NCBI RefSeq assembly: GCF_028010285.1 | Contig: NZ_CP116304.1 | Location: 4,170,501-4,234,500, forward strand | Direction: 5' to 3' | Source of the DNA: Pseudomonas sp. Q1-7 | Lineage (GTDB): Bacteria; Pseudomonadota; Gammaproteobacteria; Pseudomonadales; Pseudomonadaceae | DNA length: 64,000 nucleotides | Shown here: piece after piece, positions 8,680 to 16,259 of the stretch | How positions within the stretch are numbered: position 1 is the stretch's first letter | How the letters are laid out: the number at the start of each line of letters is the position of its first letter | Translations under genes and position numbers: made by a program | Notes under the pieces: generated by a model | The model's database searches: none | The model's input: the letters and a program-made list of their open reading frames with translations, nothing else | Told to the model about the DNA's origin: nothing

Positions 8680-9499
8680 GCTGCTTGCTCCGGAAGATGG
8701 AGGTGACGTTGTCGTGGCTGTCCGGGGTGTAATTGAGCAGGTGCGAGAGTTCGTCGGCGCTGTCGCGCACGCTGTACACCAGGCTGTCGATGCGGACCGG
8801 CTCGATATGCGCCGAGGGAATGGTGGCGCCCATGGCCGCGACCACCTTGCCACTGTGGTCGCGCACCGGCGCGGCCACCGTGGAGATGGTCGACTCGAAG
8901 AAGCCCTCACCCTGGACGAAGCCGCGCTGGCGGTCGCCCTGCACCAGGTCGAAGAGCTCCAGCACGGTCTTCGGCGTGTTCGGCGAGAACTGTTCCAGAT
9001 GCTCTTCCGGATACAGTTCGCGCAGCTCACCGAGAGAGAGGTCCTGCAGCAGGATGCGACCGAACACGGTGGCGTGGGCCGGCAGACGGGTACCGACGTT
9101 GACCGTGCTGGTCAGCAGGGTGGACGGCGACACCTTGGCCACGTAGACGATGGAACGGCCGTCACGCACCACCAGGTTGCAGGGGTAGCGGATGTCGTCG
9201 CACAGCCGGTTCAGCAGCGGCTGGCCCAGCTCGGTCAGTTCTAGCGACGCCAGGTACTCGAAGCCCAGACGCAGCACGGACATACCCAGGCGGTACTCGT
9301 TGCCGATGCGGTTGACGAAGCCCATGGTTTCCAAGGTGGTCAGCAGGCGGAAGATGGTCGAGCGCGGCAGCTTCAGGCGCCGCGCCAGCTCCGGCGCCGA
9401 CAGGGTGCGGTTCTTCCGGCTGAACTCGCAGAGCAGCAGCAGGCCGCGCTCAAGGCCGGGCACGATGTACTTGTCTTGCTGATCGTCGGGCTTATCCAT
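8666..9499 (-). CDS. IclR-family transcriptional regulator inside its operon
   Basis: The 277-residue protein has the IclR winged helix-turn-helix at residues 18-80 (LERGLLLLCEFSR, LSAPELARRLKLPRSTIFRLLTTLETMGFV) and the effector domain after residue 95 (LNRLCDDIRYPCNLVV, ATVFGRILL, FFESTISTVAAPV). The ATG at 9499 (MDKPDDQQ) overlaps the upstream hydrolase stop by 8 bp. It is buried in the operon, so it is probably autoregulated. The five 16-bp GTTTY-N6-RAAAC palindromes in the leader at 14373-14667 are its natural candidate targets, because IclR proteins bind such short palindromes, often in tandem. The effector is unknown. Confidence 0.92.
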   Translation of the reverse strand: MDKPDDQQDKYIVPGLERGLLLLCEFSRKNRTLSAPELARRLKLPRSTIFRLLTTLETMGFVNRIGNEYRLGMSVLRLGFEYLASLELTELGQPLLNRLCDDIRYPCNLVVRDGRSIVYVAKVSPSTLLTSTVNVGTRLPAHATVFGRILLQDLSLGELRELYPEEHLEQFSPNTPKTVLELFDLVQGDRQRGFVQGEGFFESTISTVAAPVRDHSGKVVAAMGATIPSAHIEPVRIDSLVYSVRDSADELSHLLNYTPDSHDNVTSIFRSKQHEPV

Positions 9500-10361
9500 T
9501 GGCGGTTCCCTCAAGAGAGTGGCGTTGCGCGTGGCCGATGCGTCCTGCGACCACTTCGGGTTGTTCGATGGGGCTGGCATGGCCAGCTCCGGGAATCAGC
9601 GAGAACGACGCGCCGAGCAGGTGGGCGATGGCGCCGCAGGCCTGGGGCGTGGTGATGCCGTCGTCCTCGCCGCAATGCACTTCGCAGGGTGCGACCGGCA
9701 CGCCATGGCCCAGCAGGTCGTCGCCACAAAGCAGCTCGACGGCCTGGCGGTAGCCGCCGGGATTGAGCCTCGCCATGTTCCAGCGCACCCAGGCCAGGGC
9801 GTCTTCGCTCGGCCGGCGCCCCAGCAGGCGCGCAGTGCGCTCGCTGGCCATGCCGTCGATGCCCAGGCGCTCCAGGTTGTCCAAGCGTTGGCGCCGCACC
9901 TGCGCGCCGATGTCGCGCAGTTCCTCGGCACCGTAGCCACGGGCAGGGCTGAGCAGCACCAGGCGGCGCACCCGCGCCGCACCGATGCCAGCGGCATAGG
10001 CGGTGGCCATCAGCGCGCCGAGGGAATGGCCCACCAGCAGGCAGCTGTCCACGCCCAGCGCGTCCAGCAGCAGCTCCAGGCGCATGGCGTAGTCGGCGGC
10101 CTTCGGCCGGGCCTGCGGCAGCGGGGTGGACAGGCCGTAGCCCGGCGCGTCCCAGGCGATTACCCGGTTCCCGGCGGCCAGGCGCTGGGCGCAATGCAGC
10201 CAGGACGCCGAGCCCGAGCCGATTCCGTGCAGCAGCACGACCACCGGGCCCTGGCCGCACTCGCGGATGGCCACACGGGCGCCGTCGGCGAGCGGCACCA
10301 GGCGCTCGGGAAAGCACTGTTGCAGGCTCGGGGCGGGGATGTGGGTCTGCGCCATGTTCAT
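9492..10361 (-). CDS. Alpha/beta-fold hydrolase
   Basis: The 289-residue protein has the lipase/esterase-type alpha/beta hydrolase core: oxyanion HGIG in VVLLHGIGSG, the nucleophile elbow GHSLG in LLVGHSLGALMATA, an acid candidate in CGEDDGITTP and the catalytic histidine in GAGHASP near the C-terminus. Start ATG at 10361 follows the cupin stop by 8 bp; an internal ATG at 10355 is possible. Within a presumed ring-cleavage operon it could act as a C-C hydrolase on the extradiol product or as an enol-lactone hydrolase, but sequence alone does not decide this. Confidence 0.9.
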   Translation of the reverse strand: MNMAQTHIPAPSLQQCFPERLVPLADGARVAIRECGQGPVVVLLHGIGSGSASWLHCAQRLAAGNRVIAWDAPGYGLSTPLPQARPKAADYAMRLELLLDALGVDSCLLVGHSLGALMATAYAAGIGAARVRRLVLLSPARGYGAEELRDIGAQVRRQRLDNLERLGIDGMASERTARLLGRRPSEDALAWVRWNMARLNPGGYRQAVELLCGDDLLGHGVPVAPCEVHCGEDDGITTPQACGAIAHLLGASFSLIPGAGHASPIEQPEVVAGRIGHAQRHSLEGTANG

Positions 10362-10369
10362 CGTCGGCC

Positions 10370-10900
10370 TCAGCGCTTGATGCTCGCCAGAGGGTGCTCC
10401 GGCGGGTAGGTCGGGGTGATGGGCTTCTTCGCGCCGAGCATCACGCACATCAGCGCGTCCTCGTCGCCGATGTTGATTTCTTCGCGGTAAACCCCCGGCG
10501 GCACGGAAATCACGTCGCGGTCGGTGAGGATGGTTTCGAAGCGCTCGCCGTCCTTCTCCAGCACCACCTTGAGCTTGCCGCGCAGGACGAAGAACACTTC
10601 TTCGACGTCGATGTGCAGGTGCGGCGGGCCCTCGTGGCCGGCCGGAATCACCATGGTGGAGAAGGTGAAGTGCTCGGACGGGATGGTGTTCATGTCACTG
10701 GCCACGCCGGTGCCGCCGGTACCGATGTAACGCATCTGCGCACGGCGGAACTTGGGGTCGTAGTCGGCCTGGAACTTCAGCGCGTTCCAGTCGTACTTGC
10801 GGGTGGAGTAACGAGCGATACGGGTGTTGCACCACTCCTCGAAGCTGGCGCTTTCGGGGCGGTCCCAGGATTTCGGGGCGTTCTGGTTCAGATCGGTCAT
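10370..10900 (-). CDS. Cupin-domain protein
   Basis: The 176-residue protein is a single cupin. Motif 1 is GPPHLHIDVEEVFFVLRG, with the two metal histidines, the glutamate and the closing glycine in canonical spacing. A motif 2-like segment follows in VISVPPGVYREEINIG, where the usual histidine is not evident. It may bind a metal ion and act as an isomerase, decarboxylase or dioxygenase, or only bind substrate. It starts 13 bp after the SDR stop and ends 8 bp before the hydrolase. The function stays open. Confidence 0.88.
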   Translation of the reverse strand: MTDLNQNAPKSWDRPESASFEEWCNTRIARYSTRKYDWNALKFQADYDPKFRRAQMRYIGTGGTGVASDMNTIPSEHFTFSTMVIPAGHEGPPHLHIDVEEVFFVLRGKLKVVLEKDGERFETILTDRDVISVPPGVYREEINIGDEDALMCVMLGAKKPITPTYPPEHPLASIKR

Positions 10901-10913
10901 GGTGTCCTCCTGA

Positions 10914-11675
10914 TCAGGGCATGACGAACCCGCCGTTGACCGGCAGGGTTTGTCCAGTGATGAAGCGGGAAAGGTCGGAAAGGGCGAACAGCACCGCGCC
11001 GCAGACGTCGTCGGGCACCTGGCCGCGCTGCAGGGCGCGCTGGTTGCGATAGAGCCGGTGGCGGGCGGCGGGCACGTACTGGGTGGCTTCCACCTCCACC
11101 AGACCGGGGGCGATGGCGTTCACGGTGATGCCGTCGGCGCCCAGCTCGCGGGCCAGGCTGCGGGTCATGGCGATCACCGCGCCCTTGCTGGCGGTGTAGG
11201 CCAGCAGGTTGGGCGCGCCCCACAGCGGGGTGTCGGAGGCCAGGTTGACCACCGCGCCGCGCCCGGACTCGCGCAGGGCCGGCAGGCAGGCGCGGGTCAT
11301 CAGCCAGGTGCCGCGCACATTGACCTGCAGCACGCGGTCGAACATCTCGATCGCCAGCTCCTCGCAGCCCTTGCCGCCGGAGTTGGTGATGGAGGCGTTG
11401 TTGACCAGGCCGTCGAGACCGCCGAGACGCTCGACGGTTTCAGCCGCACAGCGCTCGATGGAGGCCGGGTCGGCCAGGTCCAGGGCCATGCCGCTGACGT
11501 CCAGGCCCTGGCTCTCCAGCTCGCGGGCGGACTGCTGCACGCGATCTTCGAGAATGTCGGCGATCACCACCCGGGCGCCGGCGCGGGCCGCCGACTCGGC
11601 GAAGGCGAAACCGAGCCCACGGGCACCGCCGGTGATGAGCACGCGGCGGCCGCTGAGAAGGGAGTTCAGGCTCAT
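10914..11675 (-). CDS. SDR-family oxidoreductase
   Basis: A classical short-chain dehydrogenase of about 253 residues: TGGARGLGFA nucleotide motif, NNASIT, the catalytic serine in VNLASDTP and an intact YTASKGA active site. It ends in NGGFVMP, the common C-terminus of the 3-oxoacyl-reductase-like subgroup. The ATG at 11675 lies 6 bp after the permease stop; an in-frame GTG at 11684 overlaps that stop as GTGA and is an alternative coupled start. It probably oxidises a hydroxyl intermediate of the operon's substrate. Unlike the second SDR of the operon it keeps the complete catalytic set. Confidence 0.9.
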   Translation of the reverse strand: MSLNSLLSGRRVLITGGARGLGFAFAESAARAGARVVIADILEDRVQQSARELESQGLDVSGMALDLADPASIERCAAETVERLGGLDGLVNNASITNSGGKGCEELAIEMFDRVLQVNVRGTWLMTRACLPALRESGRGAVVNLASDTPLWGAPNLLAYTASKGAVIAMTRSLARELGADGITVNAIAPGLVEVEATQYVPAARHRLYRNQRALQRGQVPDDVCGAVLFALSDLSRFITGQTLPVNGGFVMP

Positions 11676-11680
11676 GGCGT

Positions 11681-12457
11681 TCACACCGTGCTCAGGTTGG
11701 CTTTGGGCAGGTAGTGCAGGACGCGCTTCTCGGCCCAGACCACCGCGCTGTAGGCCAGCACGCCGATCAGGGTGAGCATGACGATGGCGACGAACACGCC
11801 AGCGGTGTTGCCCTGCCCTTCCGAGTCCACCAGCAGGAAGCCGAGGCCCTTGTTGCCACCGACCAGCTCACCCACGGTGACGCCGATCACCGCCAGGGTG
11901 GAGGCGATGCGCAGGCCGGAGAACAGCGCGGCCATGGCCGAGGGGAACTCCACCAGGCGGAAGATCTGCCAGCGGCTGGCGCTCATGGCGCGCACCAGGT
12001 TGATCATGTCCGGGTCGACGGTGCGGATCGCCGAGAGCACGTTGATCATCACCGGGAAGAACACGATCAGCACGGCGATGAGGATCTTCGGGTACACGGT
12101 GTAGCCCAGCCACATCACGAACAGCGGCGCAAAGGCCACCTTCGGCGCGATCTGCAGCGCCAGGATGTAGGGCGAGAGCATGGCTTCGGTGGTCGGCGAC
12201 AGGCCGAGGGCGACACCGATCATCACCCCCAGCAGGGCGCCCAGGCCAAAGCCGACGATGATCTCCAGGGTGGTGATCGCGGTGTGCTCGATCAGGTTGG
12301 CGTTGTGCCACATGGCCACGCCCTCCTCCATCACCCGGCTCAGCTTGGGCAGGACGAACTCGGGCATGCCGAGCAAGCCGGGACCCCACTGCCAACCGGC
12401 GAGGAACAGGACCAGCAGCAGGATGCTGCCGAGCATGGGTTTGTTCAGACTGTTCAT
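11681..12457 (-). CDS. ABC transporter permease, SsuC/TauC/NMT1-associated type
   Basis: The 258-residue protein has about six membrane helices and the BPD permease EAA-like loop (residues 165-185, FPSAMAALFSGLRIASTLA). It belongs to the nitrate/sulfonate/taurine/hydroxymethylpyrimidine importer group. It stands between its binding protein (9 bp gap) and the SDR. Together with the ATPase and binding protein it would import the operon's substrate across the inner membrane. The ligand of this transporter class ranges from sulfonates and phthalate to pyrimidines, so it does not fix the substrate. Confidence 0.93.
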   Translation of the reverse strand: MNSLNKPMLGSILLLVLFLAGWQWGPGLLGMPEFVLPKLSRVMEEGVAMWHNANLIEHTAITTLEIIVGFGLGALLGVMIGVALGLSPTTEAMLSPYILALQIAPKVAFAPLFVMWLGYTVYPKILIAVLIVFFPVMINVLSAIRTVDPDMINLVRAMSASRWQIFRLVEFPSAMAALFSGLRIASTLAVIGVTVGELVGGNKGLGFLLVDSEGQGNTAGVFVAIVMLTLIGVLAYSAVVWAEKRVLHYLPKANLSTV

Positions 12458-12466
12458 CGGATCCCC

Positions 12467-13462
12467 TTATTGCTTGGCGGCCACGCCGTCGTTTTCGACG
12501 AAACGGTTGGTGTAGAGCTCGTCCAGCGGGGTGTCGCGGCCGACGATGCCCTCGCTGACGTAGAAGGCGCGGACCCTGTCCAGGCGCTGCGGGTCGATGC
12601 GCCCCAGCGGCTGCTGGTTGGCGTAGACGTGCTCGACGTAGAGGCGCAGGACCCTCTCCAGGCCGGCTTCCTTGCCCTTGTAGCTGGGCACCGCCTCGGC
12701 GAAGGTGGCGGCAGCGGCCTTCGGATCGGCGATAATGTCGCGCATGCCCATGAGGGTGGCCTTGACCACGCCCTGCACCACCTCGGGCTGCTTCTCGATG
12801 GCCTCTTCCGAGGCGAGGATGGCCTGGGCCATGCTTTCGAACACTTCACTGCTTGGCAGCAGCCTCACATCGAGACCAGCGTCCTCGGCATTCACCACCC
12901 AGTCCGGCACGCCAGCCATGGCCTGGGACTTGCCGGCGGAGAACAGCTGCCAGACGCCGGACGGGCCAGCGGCCTGGACTTCCACGTCGGACTTGTTCAG
13001 CCCGGCCTTGCGCATGGACGCCAGCAGTGCGTAGTAGGTGGTGTCGGAGTAGGACATGACGGTCATGGTCTTGCCCTTGAGGTCCTTCACGCTGTTGATG
13101 CCGGCCTTGCCGTCGGTGGCGATCATGGTCACGCCGCTGGCGCCCAGCACCGCCACCGCCTTCACCGGCACGCCGTTGGCGCGGACGATGATCGGGGTAT
13201 CGCCGATGGCGCCGCCAACCAGGGCATTGCCGGCACCGATCTGTTTGGCCACGTCCACCCCGCCCTTGCCGGCAACGAAGGTGACCTTGAGGTCCTGCTG
13301 GGCGTAGTAGCCCTTGTGCTGGGCGATGATCCAGGGCGCGAAAGCCGGCGAATTCGGCGGCGCGGGCAGCAGGTAGGTGATTTCCTTCGGCGCGGCTTGC
13401 GCGGACGCACCGGCAGCCACGGCCAGGGAGAACAGCGAGGCGTTGATCAGGGACTTGAACAT
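12467..13462 (-). CDS. ABC transporter periplasmic binding protein, NMT1/SsuA-like
   Basis: The 331-residue protein begins with a clear Sec signal peptide (MFKSLINASLFSLAVAAGASAQA, with an Ala-x-Ala cleavage site). The mature part has the NMT1/THI5/SsuA-like fold: PNSPAFAPWIIAQHKGYY near the N-terminus, GGVDVAKQIGAGNALVGG and LKGKTMTVMSYSDTTYY. It binds the operon's nutrient in the periplasm and delivers it to the neighbouring permease. It is second in the operon, 37 bp after the ATPase gene. Confidence 0.92.
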   Translation of the reverse strand: MFKSLINASLFSLAVAAGASAQAAPKEITYLLPAPPNSPAFAPWIIAQHKGYYAQQDLKVTFVAGKGGVDVAKQIGAGNALVGGAIGDTPIIVRANGVPVKAVAVLGASGVTMIATDGKAGINSVKDLKGKTMTVMSYSDTTYYALLASMRKAGLNKSDVEVQAAGPSGVWQLFSAGKSQAMAGVPDWVVNAEDAGLDVRLLPSSEVFESMAQAILASEEAIEKQPEVVQGVVKATLMGMRDIIADPKAAAATFAEAVPSYKGKEAGLERVLRLYVEHVYANQQPLGRIDPQRLDRVRAFYVSEGIVGRDTPLDELYTNRFVENDGVAAKQ

Positions 13463-13499
13463 CTGCAGCTCCTGTTGAGGATTCGGGTCGATGGGTCGG

Positions 13500-14351
13500 T
13501 CAGTGCAGCTCGGAGTCTTCGCCGACCTTGAGCAAGGTCATCAGGCGGCCGGCCAGCGGGCCGATCTCCTGGAGCTTGCGGCGTTCGAGCGGGTTGTCGC
13601 GCAGGGGCAAGTTCACCTCGATTTCCTCGATGATGTTTCCCGGGCGGGCGCTCATGACGAGGATGCGATCGGACAGCGCGATGGCTTCGATCAGGTCGTG
13701 GGTGATGAACAGGGCAGTCTTCTTCTGCTCATAGAGCATCTGCGCCAGGTCCTGCTGGAGGATCATCTTGGTCTGGGCGTCGAGGGCCGAGAACGGCTCA
13801 TCCAGGAACAACACCTGAGGGTCGGTAGCCAGGGTGCGGGCCAGCGCGGCGCGCTGGCGCATTCCACCGGAAAGCTGGAAGGGATAGTGGTCGCCGAAAC
13901 CGCTGAGGTGACACTTATCCAACATCTGCTCGGCAATGGCGCGGCGCTCGGCGGCCGGACGGCCCTCGATCTCCAGCCCCAGCTCGATGTTGCGGCGAAT
14001 GCTGCGCCAGGGCATCAGCAAGTCCTTCTGCAACATGAAGGACACCTTGCGCACCGGGCCGGTGACCCGCTCACCGCCGACGTACACCTCGCCCTCGGTG
14101 GGGGTATAGAGGCCGGAGCCCATGTTCAACAGCGTGCTCTTGCCGCAACCGGACGGACCGATGATGGACACGATCTCCCCGCTGCGGATGCTGAAGTTCA
14201 GCCCCTGGACCGCGACAGTGGGCTCGGCCTTTCCCTTGACCGGAAAACGCTTGGTGACACCCCGGAATTCGATCTCGACGCGGGCATCATCCGCCTTGGA
14301 CGCGCCCTGCGGCTTTTCTGAGGTGTAGATACTCAACGAGGTGGCTCTCAT
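13500..14351 (-). CDS. ABC transporter ATP-binding protein, first gene of the 14-kb operon
   Basis: The 283-residue ATPase has Walker A GPSGCGKS, the Q-loop in FMLQKDLLMPWRS, signature LSGGMRQR, Walker B VLFLDEPFSALD and the H-loop histidine in FITHDL. It fits the SsuB/TauB/NrtD class. A 25-30 residue unstructured N-terminal extension precedes the ATPase fold, so a downstream start is conceivable. As the first gene it is preceded by a 499-bp leader with operators and a sigma54-like element. It energises the importer encoded next. Confidence 0.93.
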   Translation of the reverse strand: MRATSLSIYTSEKPQGASKADDARVEIEFRGVTKRFPVKGKAEPTVAVQGLNFSIRSGEIVSIIGPSGCGKSTLLNMGSGLYTPTEGEVYVGGERVTGPVRKVSFMLQKDLLMPWRSIRRNIELGLEIEGRPAAERRAIAEQMLDKCHLSGFGDHYPFQLSGGMRQRAALARTLATDPQVLFLDEPFSALDAQTKMILQQDLAQMLYEQKKTALFITHDLIEAIALSDRILVMSARPGNIIEEIEVNLPLRDNPLERRKLQEIGPLAGRLMTLLKVGEDSELH

Positions 14352-14372
14352 CTTCTTAGTGGCCTCACACTT

Positions 14373-14407
14373 GTTTCATATACGAAACACTGTTTTGCTT
14401 ATGAAAC
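14373..14407. promoter_or_regulatory. Proximal pair of 16-bp palindromes, candidate IclR operators
   Basis: Two palindromes, GTTTCATATACGAAAC (14373-14388) and GTTTTGCTTATGAAAC (14392-14407), start 19 bp apart. They lie 22 bp upstream of the ATPase start, just downstream of the sigma54-like element, so they would overlap the transcription start. A repressor bound there would block initiation. The regulator is most simply the IclR protein of the operon; this link is inferred. Confidence 0.7.
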
Positions 14408-14408
14408 T

Positions 14409-14424
14409 TGCAGAAGGCGTGCCA
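14409..14424 (-). promoter_or_regulatory. Sigma54-like -24/-12 element for the aspartate dehydrogenase operon
   Basis: On the minus strand the sequence is TGGCACGCCTTCTGCA. It has the invariant GG and GC ten bases apart and differs from the consensus TGGCACG-N4-TTGCA at one base. It points toward the ATPase gene about 60 bp away. A sigma54 promoter needs an enhancer-binding activator, and none is encoded in this operon, so a chance match or a distant activator such as NtrC must be considered. Confidence 0.5.
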
Positions 14425-14452
14425 GGAAAAAGGCACAAGAAAGAGGACCCTT

Positions 14453-14468
14453 GTTTCGAGTATTAAAC
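14453..14468. promoter_or_regulatory. Third 16-bp palindrome of the leader
   Basis: GTTTCGAGTATTAAAC matches the GTTTY-N6-RAAAC pattern of the neighbouring sites. It stands alone about 50 bp upstream of the presumed transcription start, and I see no partner at 19 bp spacing. Confidence 0.55.
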
Positions 14469-14632
14469 CTTTAAAATCAAATAGTTATGATTGAGTTGAT
14501 GCGCGATGGGATAAAGCATCCCGACGAACGCAACTAAACGGTCCGATTCGAGGCGCGGTCAGTCATCGCTGGAATGGGGTGTCACTGCACAACTTCGGAG
14601 CAGGTGCGCTCCATTAAGTAACAGGCGTTGCT

Positions 14633-14667
14633 GTTCTACACATAAAACAGCGTTTTATATCTGGAAC
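14633..14667. promoter_or_regulatory. Distal pair of 16-bp palindromes, candidate IclR operators
   Basis: GTTCTACACATAAAAC (14633-14648) and GTTTTATATCTGGAAC (14652-14667) repeat the half-sites of the proximal pair with the same 19-bp start-to-start spacing. They are about 260 bp upstream of the proximal pair, so DNA looping or an upstream activating role is possible. Between the two pairs (14408-14632) the DNA is comparatively AT-rich and I see no gene. Confidence 0.6.
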
Positions 14668-14802
14668 AAACCGAGATGCGGGGAGCCTGCATCGCGATTG
14701 AAATCGCTCCCCCAATTCACCTCAAGCTCATTCGCGAAAGGCCACGCAGTGGCCCAATTCGGCAGGCACTCACACCCACTGAACAATCACCGGACAAAAA
14801 GA

Positions 14803-14821
14803 AGCCGGCGCGAGGCCGGCT
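14803..14821 (-). terminator. Rho-independent terminator of the gamma-glutamylpolyamine oxidase gene
   Basis: The hairpin AGCCGGC-GCGAG-GCCGGCT is followed on the minus strand by TTCTTTTTG. It lies about 30 bp past the stop of the oxidase gene. It separates that unit from the leader of the next operon. Confidence 0.8.
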
Positions 14822-14850
14822 AAAGACGCACAGCTATTTGGAAATTCAGA

Positions 14851-16164
14851 TCAGCGCAGCTTTTCCAGCATCTGGTAGTACCACATGCCTAGTGCCAGCA
14901 TGTGATTGCCCAGGCGCTCGCTCAGCGGCACGCGGATGTGCTGGCATTGGGCAAAGGTGTCGAACTTCTCCAGGCTGCCGCTCATGGCATTGGCCATGAC
15001 CTCGCCCATGATGTGGGTGGTGGCGACGCCGTGGCCGGAGTAGCCCTGGCAGTACCAGACGTTCTTCGACAGCTTGCCCAGCTGCGGGATGCGGTTGATC
15101 ACGATGCCCATGGCGCAGCTCCACTTGAAGTCGATCTCCACACCCTTGAGCCTGGGGAAGGTGCGCTCGATGCAGGGCCGCAGTTCGGCTTCGATGTCGC
15201 GGGAGTCGCGCCCGGAGTAGTTGGCGCCGCCGCCAAAGAGCAGGCGGCCGTCGCCGGTCATGCGGTAGTAGTCGAGGACGAAGCGGCAGTCGTAGACGGC
15301 CAGGTCCTGGGGGTTGATCTGCTTGGCCAGGTCGCCCAGGGGCTTGGTGGTGACGATGCCGCCCATGGCCGGAAAGATCATGCCCTTGAGCTGCTTGCGC
15401 TCCAGCTTGTGGTACACGTCGCCAGCGAGCAGTACCTGCGACGCATTGATGCGGCCGCGGCTGGTGATCACCGCCGGGCGATCGCCATGGAGGATGTCCT
15501 GCACTTCGGAGTGTTCGAAGATCAGCGCCCCCAGGCTCTCGGCCGCCCTGGCTTCGCCGATGCACAGGTTGAGCGGGTGCAGGTGCATGTTGCGGGTGTT
15601 CTTGATGGCGCCGACATAGAGGTCGGAATCCAGGTGCTCGCGCACGCCGGCAGCGTCCAGGAGGGTCACGTCGTCGGCCATGCCACGGCGCACGGCCTCT
15701 TCATAGGAGGCTTTCAACTCATCCATGTGCGAGGCCTTCATCGCCGCGTGCAGGTGACCGTGCTTGAGGTCGCACTGGATGCCGTACTTCGCCACCCGGT
15801 TCTTGATGATCTCGTGGCCGCGCCAGCGCAGGTACCAGATGAAGTCATCCACATCCTTGCCGAGGAAACGGCCCATCTGCTTGCGCATGGCAGCGTCGCC
15901 GGAGAGGCTGCCGGTGACCTGGCCGCCATTGCGCCCGGTGGCGCCCCAGCCGATCTTGTGGGTCTCGACCAGCGCCACCTTGTAGCCACGCTCGGCCATT
16001 TCCACCGCCGTGGCGACGCCGGTGAAACCGCCGCCGATGATGGCGACGTCGACATTCACCTCCCCTTCCAGGGTCGGGTAGGCGGTTTCTTCATTGAGCG
16101 ACGCGGAGTAATAAGAAGGCGCACGCTCGGCGGCGGGCAGCGGGTGTTTGAATGCAGCGGTCAT
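14851..16164 (-). CDS. Gamma-glutamylputrescine oxidase-type FAD oxidoreductase
   Basis: The 437-residue protein is a DAO-family FAD oxidase. The FAD-binding GxGxxG is in VAIIGGGFTGVATA (residues 40-53), followed by the GATGRNGGQV motif that marks the PuuB/PauB and OrdL group, and it ends with the GHGVATTH segment near residue 385. PuuB-type enzymes oxidise gamma-glutamylputrescine (or other glutamylated amines) to the aldehyde, releasing ammonia and H2O2. The adjacent gene encodes the matching gamma-glutamyl ligase 95 bp upstream. In Pseudomonas several PauB paralogues share polyamine substrates, so the exact amine is uncertain. Confidence 0.9.
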   Translation of the reverse strand: MTAAFKHPLPAAERAPSYYSASLNEETAYPTLEGEVNVDVAIIGGGFTGVATAVEMAERGYKVALVETHKIGWGATGRNGGQVTGSLSGDAAMRKQMGRFLGKDVDDFIWYLRWRGHEIIKNRVAKYGIQCDLKHGHLHAAMKASHMDELKASYEEAVRRGMADDVTLLDAAGVREHLDSDLYVGAIKNTRNMHLHPLNLCIGEARAAESLGALIFEHSEVQDILHGDRPAVITSRGRINASQVLLAGDVYHKLERKQLKGMIFPAMGGIVTTKPLGDLAKQINPQDLAVYDCRFVLDYYRMTGDGRLLFGGGANYSGRDSRDIEAELRPCIERTFPRLKGVEIDFKWSCAMGIVINRIPQLGKLSKNVWYCQGYSGHGVATTHIMGEVMANAMSGSLEKFDTFAQCQHIRVPLSERLGNHMLALGMWYYQMLEKLR

Positions 16165-16259
16165 GGTGAATCCTTCTTGGCCACCTGGGCCTTATCAACA
16201 GCGGGGAGCGATTCGCGAATGAATTCGCCCCCACGAAAACAGAAACGATCTTCGTCGGT

